DNA from: Choristoneura fumiferana
Lineage: Eukaryota; Arthropoda; Insecta; Lepidoptera; Tortricidae
DNA: 64,000 bases
Reading direction: 5' to 3'
Assembly (NCBI RefSeq): GCF_025370935.1
Contig: NC_133486.1
Coordinates: 9,760,133-9,824,132, forward strand
Shown here: one piece after another, positions 24,343 through 34,100 of the stretch
Position numbering within the stretch: position 1 is the first letter of the stretch
Layout: each line of letters opens with the position of its first letter
Translations under genes and position numbers: made by a program
The notes under the pieces: generated by a model
Told to the model about the DNA's origin: nothing
What the model saw: only the letters and a program-made list of their open reading frames with translations
Database searches by the model: none

Positions 24343-24772
24343 AATGAGGGCTATCGTTTTTTGTCTCACTATATGGCGCACTGTTGCGCGAGGTTTTTAA
24401 ATATGGCTTTCAAAGTCTGTTATTACGGGCGTGAAAACAAAGTTTAGATTAAAATTATATTTAATACACCTTATTAAAAGCGTACCATAAAAATATCGAG
24501 CATGCCACAGTGTTGCACAGTTCCGGTTTTGTTCGGAAAAAAGGGAGGACAAAGATTTCCGAAAGACGAAACTGTCTCAAAACACAGACATTAATTGCCT
24601 TGGAACGCATATTTGCCATAATTAATTTCAGGTATTGCAAAATATTCACAAAATTATTTTAATTATAAATAAATCCGCGTTGCTCACCCAAAAACTATGA
24701 GATTTGACATTTCGGAGACCTCACGCTACACTAGCGCCTCTAGTGGTGAATTCATACGCGATAGCCCTCATT
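24343..24772. mobile_element. Family D inverted-repeat element, copy 1 (430 bp)
   Basis: Ends are 'aatgagggctatcg' and its exact complement 'cgatagccctcatt'. The whole length is about 90 percent alike, by eye, to the reverse complement of 60791-61212. No reading frame encodes a transposase. Subterminal words 'gcgcctctagtggtgaatt' and 'tggcgcactgttgcg' mark the two ends as different. Confidence 0.75.
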
Positions 24773-25217
24773 AAAACATTGTGGTGCTTTATCACAAATC
24801 TTTTATTTATGTAATCATAATTGAAGGTCGTAGTTGCAGTTACAGAAAGTACCTAGTTAAATGAGCTTTTAAGCCAAATTACACAATCATACAATGTACA
24901 AACAAACATATGAGACAAGATACGTGTTTTTAATATTTTTTTACTTTTGACAGAATCAACAAAATCTTAGAGGTCTATTGTTGCTAAGAAAAATGGCTCA
25001 CATTCATCATGAAATACCCTGAAACAAAAAACTAGAAAATAACATGGCCACATTTTTCATAGACAAATAATGCTTGCCATAAATAAATTGTAATGTAATT
25101 TTTTTTTTTTTTTTTTTTTTATTTGAAACGGGCAACGTACAAATTTGTCACATTAGCCCATAGGGCAAAACATTAACTAACCAGAAAAAAAAAATTACAT
25201 CTCACAATTGATAATAA

Positions 25218-27857
25218 CTAATTCCTTGTCACATCAGCCAACCTGAAAAGCATTAACGCCATGTCTGAGGCCGGCTGAGCTAAAATACCTACAAACATAC
25301 CCGTGTCATACTTGCTCAGGTTGGCTGCTGCAACCAATGCCTCCCTCGCAGCACGATTCCGAACACATTCCACCAATAAATGTTGGACATCTTCTGTCGT
25401 ACCGCATAATTCACAATTTGGTGAATCACTTTTTTTCATCAGATGTAAAAACTTATTAAGAGGAACATGTCCGGTTCGCAGTCTGTGTGCTGTTACAATG
25501 TTAACCCTACTTAAACTAATATTTTGAAACCAAGGTACGCGTGGAGGTTCACTCTGAATGCACTTATACCAAATACCCTTTTCTCGTGAACGTTCATCAA
25601 AATACTCTTTCCAAATTTCATGGCATTTAATTTTGAATTTATTCGTCGCCTCTAAATAAAATGGTAGTATATAAATTTCGTGACCTTCCACGATACCTTT
25701 TTTAGCCAAATGGTCTGCTTCCTCGTTACCTCGCAATCCAATGTGTGCAGGCACCCATTGAAATCGCAAATTAATTTCATTCAATTGTAAACGGATAACT
25801 TTATCTAAAATTTCATACGCTACAGGTACACCTCTGTGCCCAGAAACACTACGAGCTAAATGTTGTAACGCACTTTTACTATCGGTGTATATTACAGCCT
25901 TCCTAATACCTTTGTCTTGAATATACGATATTGCACTGGAAATTGCAATAAGCTCAACTGTCATAACACTAACATTCCCTATAACTTTAAAGATATTATA
26001 ATTCTGATTATCAAGGGAGCCAATTGGATCATAGAAAGCGGCTCCGCGTCCCGAAGAAGATTTGGAACCATCAGTATATAACACGTGCCAACCTTTATAC
26101 TTTTGTTTTAATTCCGAAATTACATTTGCTTTAAGATTATTAATTTCATATGATCTTTTAGATGTAGTAACACAATCCAAATCAGATGAAATTAAAATAT
26201 CTACGTCAATATTCGACATCCACGTAGATAAGGAAAACATCTGAAGAGGGTTGGATGCAAATATACGTTCTTCTACAGTATCTTTGCTTGCGACAACCAG
26301 AAGAGGAAGTTTTTTATTATTCCAATACCTATTTTGGCACAACGAACTTAAGTTATCCAGAAGGGGTATAATTTCATTATTTGCTACAGAGCGGATCTTT
26401 AAACCATACTTGATAGCAAGATATCGTCTTCTTACAAATAATGGTGGAATACAAGTTTCACTTTCCATAGCGTGGACCGGCGTACTTCGTAAAAAGCCAC
26501 CAATAATCCTCAAGCCCTGGTTTTGCACTTTATCTAATTTATAGATATTGCTTTTAGCACTATTATCATACAGAAAACTGGCATAATCTATTCTACTTCT
26601 AATCAGAGCGATGTAAATTCTACGCAAGTGTTTTGGATGCAGGCCCCAAGACCTAGCAGCCAATAATTTAAATAAGTTTAACCTTTTTTGTACATTGGCC
26701 ACCACTTCATTGATGTGTTTGCCCCAACGTAACGACTTATCAAGCCAAAGACCCAGATATTTGTAACAATCTACAGACATAAGTCCTACATTATTAACTT
26801 TTAAATTTACTAATTTTTGTTTGTGTCCTCTACTAAATATACAATATTTCGATTTAGATTCAGATAATTGTAAACCTAAAGAGTTCAGTATAGTAACAAA
26901 ACTATCTAAAGCACTTTGAATATCTTCCACACTTTGAGAGAGGTTCGAATTACTTTTATACAGGATAAAGTCGTCTGCGTATTGGCATATTTGTACTTGT
27001 TTAATATCCCTGCAGAGTTTCCTAGTGGCAATATTAAAAAAAAGTGGCGAAATAGGGTCACCTTGTGCTAAACCTTTACTAGTATGCCTCACCAGAGAAC
27101 TTTCACCACCAGCACAATCTTTAACTATGAGAATTCTGTCACTAAGAAAATTCCAAAAATAATCACAAATTCTTTTGCCCGCTCCTAATTCGTCTAAGAT
27201 ACAGATTAACTTATCAACTAAAACATTGTTGTAAGCACCTTCAATGTCTAAAAAGCATACCAGCGTACTCACATTTGTAGTAAAGCCTGTTTGGATATGT
27301 GAAACAACATGAGTCAAACAGTCTAAAGAAGATTGACCTCTCCTAAAACCCGAAGTAAGTGGGCTTAACATATTATTCTTCTCTACATACCATTCAAGTC
27401 TTTTCAGCAACATAATATGTAAAGTCTTACACAGACAGGAGATAAGTGAAATAGGTCTTATTTTGGGAGTAGAATTAGTATTGCTACCTGGTTTAGGAAC
27501 AGAAACCACTTTAATTTCTCTCCACTGGTAAGGTACACACCCAGTTTCAAGAATAAGATTGTATAAGTTCAAGAGGAACTTCAACCCGCATTCGGGTAAA
27601 TGAAACAACATAGAGTACGTGATTCCATCATCCCCTGGAGCAGTATCCTTCTTTTTAAGGCAATTTTTTAATTCGTGCAATGAAAACCTAGATTCTAACA
27701 GAGGATTGCTAGATTTACACCTGGGTGCTTGTGGCAGTACAAAATCAGGAGCAATACTGTGGAGCATATTCGATTTATCTAACACTGAAAAATTGTGACT
27801 TTTCTTTTTAAAACCTTTAAGCCAACGCATTTTCTGCCACATGTCTGAGGCCGACAT
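25218..27857 (-). CDS. LINE ORF2, second part: reverse transcriptase and RNase H
   Basis: 879 codons from the first ATG, though the frame is open further upstream to about 27995. The RT fingers and palm are clear (PGDDGITY, the GFRRGQSSLD block, LAQGDPISPLFF, and the YADD catalytic box). The RNase H domain has its acidic residues in YTDGSKSS, the E of TVELIAI, YTDSKSAL and GNEEADHLAKKG. A C-terminal Cys/His patch (CELCGTTEDVQHLLVEC) is typical of this group. The frame is uninterrupted. It is separated from the endonuclease by the single frameshift. Confidence 0.88.
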   Translation of the reverse strand: MSASDMWQKMRWLKGFKKKSHNFSVLDKSNMLHSIAPDFVLPQAPRCKSSNPLLESRFSLHELKNCLKKKDTAPGDDGITYSMLFHLPECGLKFLLNLYNLILETGCVPYQWREIKVVSVPKPGSNTNSTPKIRPISLISCLCKTLHIMLLKRLEWYVEKNNMLSPLTSGFRRGQSSLDCLTHVVSHIQTGFTTNVSTLVCFLDIEGAYNNVLVDKLICILDELGAGKRICDYFWNFLSDRILIVKDCAGGESSLVRHTSKGLAQGDPISPLFFNIATRKLCRDIKQVQICQYADDFILYKSNSNLSQSVEDIQSALDSFVTILNSLGLQLSESKSKYCIFSRGHKQKLVNLKVNNVGLMSVDCYKYLGLWLDKSLRWGKHINEVVANVQKRLNLFKLLAARSWGLHPKHLRRIYIALIRSRIDYASFLYDNSAKSNIYKLDKVQNQGLRIIGGFLRSTPVHAMESETCIPPLFVRRRYLAIKYGLKIRSVANNEIIPLLDNLSSLCQNRYWNNKKLPLLVVASKDTVEERIFASNPLQMFSLSTWMSNIDVDILISSDLDCVTTSKRSYEINNLKANVISELKQKYKGWHVLYTDGSKSSSGRGAAFYDPIGSLDNQNYNIFKVIGNVSVMTVELIAISSAISYIQDKGIRKAVIYTDSKSALQHLARSVSGHRGVPVAYEILDKVIRLQLNEINLRFQWVPAHIGLRGNEEADHLAKKGIVEGHEIYILPFYLEATNKFKIKCHEIWKEYFDERSREKGIWYKCIQSEPPRVPWFQNISLSRVNIVTAHRLRTGHVPLNKFLHLMKKSDSPNCELCGTTEDVQHLLVECVRNRAAREALVAAANLSKYDTGMFVGILAQPASDMALMLFRLADVTRN

Positions 27858-27988
27858 CGATTCATCTATACTACTACAATAATTATGCCAGCAATCTGTT
27901 TTAGCACGTAATATAGCCTTTTTTGCATCAGCAATCTTTTGGTCTAATATGTTTAAATTTTGAGGGATCGGATTTTTTCTAAAATTTT

Positions 27989-28942
27989 TTAACGCAGTCT
28001 ACGAGCAGCAACTAATTCAGAAAGAGAACTGTTCCAGTACGGTTTCGGTTTAAATTTAATGTTCGGATACGGACATACTCCAATAAAAGGAATACTTTTG
28101 TTCGCTGCTATGTAGATATGGTCCACAAAAAAATTATACAGTTCTTGAACATCAGAAGTATTCCCTGGATAACTTAGTATTTGACCAACACTTTCCTTAT
28201 ACAAACTCCAATTAGCTAGCTTAAAATTTCGTTTCTTAATTTCAACAACTGGCTCCCTATAATTAATCTTCATTTTAATAATCAAATGATCACTACCTAA
28301 ATTTTCGCTAATGACATTCCAAGTGAAGTTTATTGCCACATCTGTAGAGATAAAAGAGATATCAGGTGATGTTTCTCGAAGTATACCGTTCACAGACTTG
28401 ACTCTGGTTGCTTGTCCATCATTCAGAGATATATATCCGGATTCCAGTGCAGCATCAAAAAGCTGAGAGCCCCTTGCATCAGTCTTGCAAGACCAATTAG
28501 AATGATGAGCGTTAAAATCTCCTGCTATTAATGTTTTAGCCGAAAATTTAGAAAATAAAAAATCCCAATCTGCTTGTGAAGTTCTGACAGTCTGTGGACA
28601 GTATACTAAAATAATATTTTGCAGAATGCTACAATTTAAAAGAGTAACACATATACATTCTATTCCAGTATTCGAAATGTTCAATATATGTGTTTGACTT
28701 TTAATTGACTTGTGAATGATCAAACAAACACCACCATAAGAATCATCCCTGTCCTTTCTAAAAATATTATACTCGCTGATGTTCAAGTCTGAGTTCGGTT
28801 CCAACCAAGTCTCAGAGACTAGTGCGATGTGTACTTTTTCTTGTGACAGTAATGAATCAAATTCCACCAACTTTGGTCTAAGACTTTGCGAGTTCCATTG
28901 TAAAATACTAAGCATAGATATTCTTTGCGAACTCACGGCCAT
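27989..28942 (-). CDS. LINE ORF2, first part: AP-type endonuclease
   Basis: 317 codons. Recognisable endonuclease/exonuclease/phosphatase motifs are the N-terminal LQWNSQSLRP, SETW with the catalytic Glu, GDFNAHH, and SDH near residue 240. This domain nicks the target DNA to prime reverse transcription. The frame stops right after a conserved linker, where the reading continues in another frame at an A6T4 run (27981-27994). A one-base change therefore broke ORF2. Confidence 0.85.
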   Translation of the reverse strand: MAVSSQRISMLSILQWNSQSLRPKLVEFDSLLSQEKVHIALVSETWLEPNSDLNISEYNIFRKDRDDSYGGVCLIIHKSIKSQTHILNISNTGIECICVTLLNCSILQNIILVYCPQTVRTSQADWDFLFSKFSAKTLIAGDFNAHHSNWSCKTDARGSQLFDAALESGYISLNDGQATRVKSVNGILRETSPDISFISTDVAINFTWNVISENLGSDHLIIKMKINYREPVVEIKKRNFKLANWSLYKESVGQILSYPGNTSDVQELYNFFVDHIYIAANKSIPFIGVCPYPNIKFKPKPYWNSSLSELVAARRLR

Positions 28943-30438
28943 AGTAAACCAGATAACAAGTTCTTAAGCATATCTCCATCTCTCAACATCTTAAAAACAT
29001 AAACACATAATTCCTCAACGACAATTTTGCATAACATTTTTACCTTATCTTCCAAATTCCCCTCCGAGTTTAAAATATCCCTAACCTTCCTGAAAAAACC
29101 TTTAAATGAAAACTTTTTATCCCGTGTGTCCTGCTCTTTCCCCGCATCAAAATCAAAATCAATGGAATCCTTTACATTCTTCGAAGATTTCACGTTTGGC
29201 TGTCTTCTCTTCGCTTGCTTCTTACGCCTTTTTCTAAGCTGGCTTTGTCTTGCGATTGAAATTGAGGAGTCAGATGCAACTTGCTCAAATTGATTTTCTG
29301 TTTCATTTATAAAGGAAGGATTTACCTGTCCTAGGGGGATTGGAGACTCAGTTACTGGAGACTTATTAGTGCTTTTTAATGCATCGCTGTAAGAGTATAC
29401 ACCTGTTCCTAATCTTATGCGGTTGGAACGTTCAGGTTTGGCGTAAGAGTGGTCATTTTGAACGATATTCTGCTCATTCTTCTTTTCACTGTGTAAAGAA
29501 ACAGCCTTCTTATAAGTGCAGTTCATTCTTGACATTATTTGTCTTACTTCCTTCTCTTTAACAAATACAGGACAAGATTTATCTAGGGCCATATGGGCCC
29601 CCTTGCAATTTACACATTTAAACGACAAATTTTCGCAATTTCCATGTCCCAGCCCACATTTGGGGCAAATAATTTTCTTTGTGGGGCAGAATTTAATTAA
29701 ATGACCAAATTTCCAGCAGCCCGAACACTGCGATACTGGAAATGTATAGGGTTCAACTTTGAACCTGCATCCATAGCCGTAAACATATGAAGGCAGAGAA
29801 GAGCTTTTAAAACAAAGACGAATTGTCTCGCAATCCACCCATTTTCCATCTTCGGACAACCGTCGTAAACGTATCGCCGATATAATGTCAACATCTGCCG
29901 TCAAAATAGATGGGATGTCTTGGACATCAACATCTAAATCTATCTGTTTGAGGATGCCAAAGCACTTCTCTCCTATGACAAATTCACTACTGTATCCTAG
30001 TTCAGCCATTTTTTTACAATCAATCAGCTTTTGAGCATTCTCTTTGCAATCAAAGACTAACAAAACTTTGAGAGAACCTTTATATTTCATCTTAAGAATA
30101 CCGCCAATGGCCTCTGCTCTCAACAGTTTTGCTAACGCTAGTTGCTTCGGTAACGCTGCTTGGGCCGTTAAATATACCTCAACGCCTTCTACGACATCCA
30201 TCATAGACATTTTGCTGTTGGGTGTTCGAGGTCTCTTGCGCGCAACAGTCGTGAACCCCTCATCCTCATCGTTGTCATGATTCACTAGTCCACTAGAAAT
30301 TTTCGGCTGACTCTCGAATACTCCAGAAGTATGGCTTAGAAACTCATCATCATCGAAGTTATGTTGAGATGCCTCAACCTCAACCACGCTACTTACACTC
30401 ATGGATGGTGACAGCGAAGAAAAACTTCGCTCACTCAT
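28933..30438 (-). CDS. LINE ORF1, nucleic-acid chaperone with CCHC knuckles
   Basis: 501 codons. The N-terminal third is Ser- and acid-rich. A domain of RRM/PRE-like appearance spans roughly residues 75-220. Three CCHC-type knuckles follow (CSGCWKFGHLIKFC first, then CPKCGLGH and CVNCKGAH), and then a strongly basic stretch (RKRRKKQAKRR). Family knowledge: ORF1 binds element RNA and targets it to the nucleus. The stop codon overlaps the ORF2 start by 10 bases, which fits coupled translation. The frame is intact. Confidence 0.85.
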   Translation of the reverse strand: MSERSFSSLSPSMSVSSVVEVEASQHNFDDDEFLSHTSGVFESQPKISSGLVNHDNDEDEGFTTVARKRPRTPNSKMSMMDVVEGVEVYLTAQAALPKQLALAKLLRAEAIGGILKMKYKGSLKVLLVFDCKENAQKLIDCKKMAELGYSSEFVIGEKCFGILKQIDLDVDVQDIPSILTADVDIISAIRLRRLSEDGKWVDCETIRLCFKSSSLPSYVYGYGCRFKVEPYTFPVSQCSGCWKFGHLIKFCPTKKIICPKCGLGHGNCENLSFKCVNCKGAHMALDKSCPVFVKEKEVRQIMSRMNCTYKKAVSLHSEKKNEQNIVQNDHSYAKPERSNRIRLGTGVYSYSDALKSTNKSPVTESPIPLGQVNPSFINETENQFEQVASDSSISIARQSQLRKRRKKQAKRRQPNVKSSKNVKDSIDFDFDAGKEQDTRDKKFSFKGFFRKVRDILNSEGNLEDKVKMLCKIVVEELCVYVFKMLRDGDMLKNLLSGLLWP

Positions 30439-30562
30439 CCCGTAGATCGCATAAATTTACAATGGAAGATATAATTAGTCGAAATAAAAATTTCAAGAAT
30501 TTTAAATATAACTGACACCGTTGACGTACTTGACAGGAATGTAATGTAATTTAATTACAGCA

Positions 30563-30795
30563 GAGGGAGAGGGCCTACTCCGAAATTCGAAAATCAAAGT
30601 TCATATCGTGCCGTCTCTCTCACTCTCGTGATAAATAGCATGTCAGATCCAAGTCAGATCTGCAGGGCTACTACGAAACCCGAAACTCGAAGTTCGTACC
30701 GTGCGGTCCCTCTGACACTTATACTATTTAATACGAGAGCGAGAGGAACGGAACGACGCGAATTGCGATTTTCGAATTTTGTAGTAGCTCCGAAG
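30563..30795. mobile_element. MITE family B, one copy plus an adjacent inverted half
   Basis: A copy running from 'cagggctactacgaaa' (30663) to 'gtagtagctcc' (30792) is preceded by a half unit (30563-30660) in opposite orientation with 'ccgaaattcgaaaatc'. It lies just upstream of the SxIP-protein gene start. Confidence 0.6.
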
Positions 30796-31176
30796 TTTTA
30801 ATACGTTTTTCCCGTCCTACAAACACTTTTGCATTTATTTCAATTTTTTTTTTCTATCTATTTATTATGTTTGTTGTAGAATCACCATTTAAAGTTTTTT
30901 GTTAACTGGGTTGCACTATATTTTTTTGTTACAGAAAATTGCTTATGGATTTTACTTCATTTTACCGTTGCTTCTATATTTTTTTTTGGCATTATGGTGA
31001 TATGTCAAATTCCGAACTAAACTTGTCTGGGACATTTCGTGTTGGTTCCTATTATTAATTACATATTTTTCTTTATTATATTTACAGTATACGATATAGT
31101 AAATGTACTTCATTCATAAAATTTGTATGTGGTTTTCCATTAAGTGCCAAATTGATGTCTCGACTTTATTGGTATT

Positions 31177-34100
31177 ATGAATCAGGGTGATCAAAATATA
31201 AACAAAGATATGATCGATTGTGATCTGATCGACGTGGAATCTTTGGATTTTTCCGATGACCAGACATGGTAAGATCATATATTTACTGTTCCCGTGTGAT
31301 AACTGTTCGGTGGTGGTGCGCACCATATGTTTTTGTGGGACGTGCATGCGTTGCCCATTTGACATTTTGACTTCCTACTGGTACGAATTTGGCTTGTCGT
31401 TCTCGTTACGATATCCAGTATAACCAGTGAGACTCCTTTAAAAACCTGTATTAGTTGTACTCGATGATTCACAGGATGATGTAAAGCTTTGTTTTTTATT
31501 TATAAATGTTATCATCATAGAATTATGTAAACATTCCAATAAGAATAGTGGGTAGTTGTTATTTTTAGTTTAATACCTCAACATCGAGCACTCAATGCTC
31601 TATTTGCCTTTCTTTTCAAAGATCACTAATGGTAACGTTTAGAATGGTAAGGAAACATGGTTTAAATTACTAAATTAGCTATTCTGTAATTACCCTTGTT
31701 TTGTAAACAGAAAGTTTAACCTTGAGTGTAATAGTTGCATATTTTTCATGCAATGTTTTCATGTAAACATGATTTCATAGTACCAAAGCATATTCAAACA
31801 AAACTTTAAATTAGATTTAACATCATCATTTAAAATTGATCCATAAATATTTTTGTTTGTTGTATCTTGCACGAGTAATTTAATGGGGAATATCTGAAAA
31901 ATTTAGAAACGCTTGAAACTTTTTATATCAATAGGAATAACCTTTCTAATTAATAGAAAAAAATATCAGATTTTTAAGTAGCATCAATTAATTTAAAAAA
32001 AATAAGTTTTCTTTACGGCCAAATTACGACAGTCCGGTCCGTTATAGGTTGTTCCATGGTCCAGAATAAAAAACATTAAAAAAGAATTTGTGTCTTTGAC
32101 TTGATTGTTTTGACAGGTGACATTCTTTAAAATAATGATACTGACATGGAAATACCAACCCTGTTTTTCATAACGCCCATAGAAACTGACATGAGCTTCT
32201 ATGGGTGTGTAGATGAAAAACAGGGTTGGTATTTCCATGTCGGTATTATCCGAGCTGGTAAAGAGTGTCACCTGTCAAAATGATCGAGTCAAAGACACAT
32301 GAATTCTTTTTTAATGTTTTGTATTCTGGACTATGGAACAACCCGTAACAGACCTGACTGTCATAATTTGGCAGTAAAGAAAACTCTTTCATTTTTTTAA
32401 ATTAATTAATTAATCTATATATTATTAATCTGATATTTTTTTCTGTTAATTAGAAAGGTTATTCCTATTGATAAAAAAAGTTTCAAGTGTTTCTAAAATT
32501 TTCATCCATTCCCCATTGAAGCAGAAAGAGTTATTTATTAATAGTCAAGTTATTAATTTCATAACACCTACATTTATACATAACTAGCACACATAAACTA
32601 TTGGATCTGGAAGTTATAATTGAAATTCTCGGGGGATTTTACAAAATTCCCCTGGGAATTCCCAAAATTTATATTGTGGTCTTCATTGCCGATGTGTTGA
32701 GAACAACTGTCCAAAATCAAAATCAAGACTCTTAACCCAGCATTTGGAATTTCGAGATTTTATCCCTATCCCGTGGGAATATCGGGAAAAAAGTAGCCTA
32801 TGTGTTATTTCAGAGGTTCAGCTACCTGCATACCAAATTTCGTGACTCTAAGCCCAGCGGTTGTTTTTTGGAAATTTTATCTCTATCCTGTAGAAATATT
32901 GAGATAAAAAGTATTTTGTGTTTTAATCCAGTTTATAAGTGAACTTTTTGCCAATTTTCATCCAAATCCGTTCAGCCGTTTCAGTGTGAAGAAGTAACAG
33001 ACATACTCACTCACAAACTTTCGCATTTATAATATTAGTAGGATTGCATTTATAATAATAGTAGGATAATGTCACTAATAAATTTTTATTTTATAGTAAA
33101 ATCTGACTCATATTTGGGCATTTTCGTTCACAACCACAGAATCTTATCTCATTTTGGCATCAAAGTTATCTAGATGCAACAGGGTATTAAAATCAGTGAA
33201 ATTGTTATCTAATCAAAGTACTTAGTCAGAAATAAAGATTTATATTCTTTTTTTTGTAATGGCATATTCAGCTTCAGGTTTGCTTGGTGCAAATTTATGC
33301 CAATTTTTAAGTCTTTTTTTCTAAATTATGACAGGCTTACCTTTTGTTTTCAGCTGATTCAAATGGGCATTTTCGTGTACAGATGTCCCTTTATTTATTT
33401 TTTTGACTTTTAGAAAAAATATGGCTTTTCCTATTCAGAATCAAGAGCACAATCGATTCTGATAGTTTAAAAAAATGTCCCCATTTATGGAAAAAAATTA
33501 TGAGTCAGTTTTGTTACGCCCATACTAAGTGTATGAAAAAAACGTAACAAAATGCCCTTTTTTTGGGGTCATTTTTTAAACTATCAAAATCGATTGTGCT
33601 CTTGATTCTGATTATTTTTTCTAAAAGTGAAAAAAATAAATAAAGGGACATCTGTACACGAAAATGCCCATTTGCATCAGCTGAAAACAAAAGGTAAGTC
33701 TGTCATAATTTAGAAAAAAAGACTTTAAAATTGGCATAAATATTGCACCAAGTATCCTACAACCTGAAGCTGAATGCCATTACAAAAAAAAGTATATAAA
33801 TCTTTTTATTTCTGACTACTTAGTTATCTTTGATAGATAACAATTTCACTGATTTTAATACCCTGTTGCATCTAGATAACTTTGATGCCAAAATGAGATA
33901 AGATTCTGTGGTTGTGTTTCAAATGTAGGAAACTTTATTTTTATTTTTATTTTATTCGACTGGATGGCAAAAGAGCAAGTGGGTCTCCTGATGGTAAGAG
34001 ATCACCATCGCCCATAAACATCTGCAACACCAGGGTTATTGCAGATGCGTTGCCAACTTAGAGGCCTAAGATGGGATATAGGGCTTCCATCCCGGGAATC

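Larger units (their letters stand above)
25089..30552 (-). mobile_element. Nearly full-length I/Jockey-type LINE with 13-bp target-site duplication
   Basis: The element reads from about 30539 (5') to 25099 (3') and ends in a 22-base poly(A). The sequence 'tgtaatgtaattt' flanks it at 25089-25101 and 30540-30552, which I read as the target-site duplication. It has a short 5' leader, ORF1, an overlapping ORF2 and a 3' UTR with a polyadenylation-like signal before the tail. An RNase H domain downstream of the reverse transcriptase places it nearer to I-like than to classical Jockey elements. It lies in the 7.9-kb gap between RpL28 and the SxIP-protein gene. Confidence 0.9.

Noticed and set aside
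27981..27994. Programmed ribosomal frameshift in LINE ORF2
   Set aside because: I/Jockey elements normally have a continuous ORF2, and no stimulatory structure is evident. A plain mutation or sequencing error is simpler.
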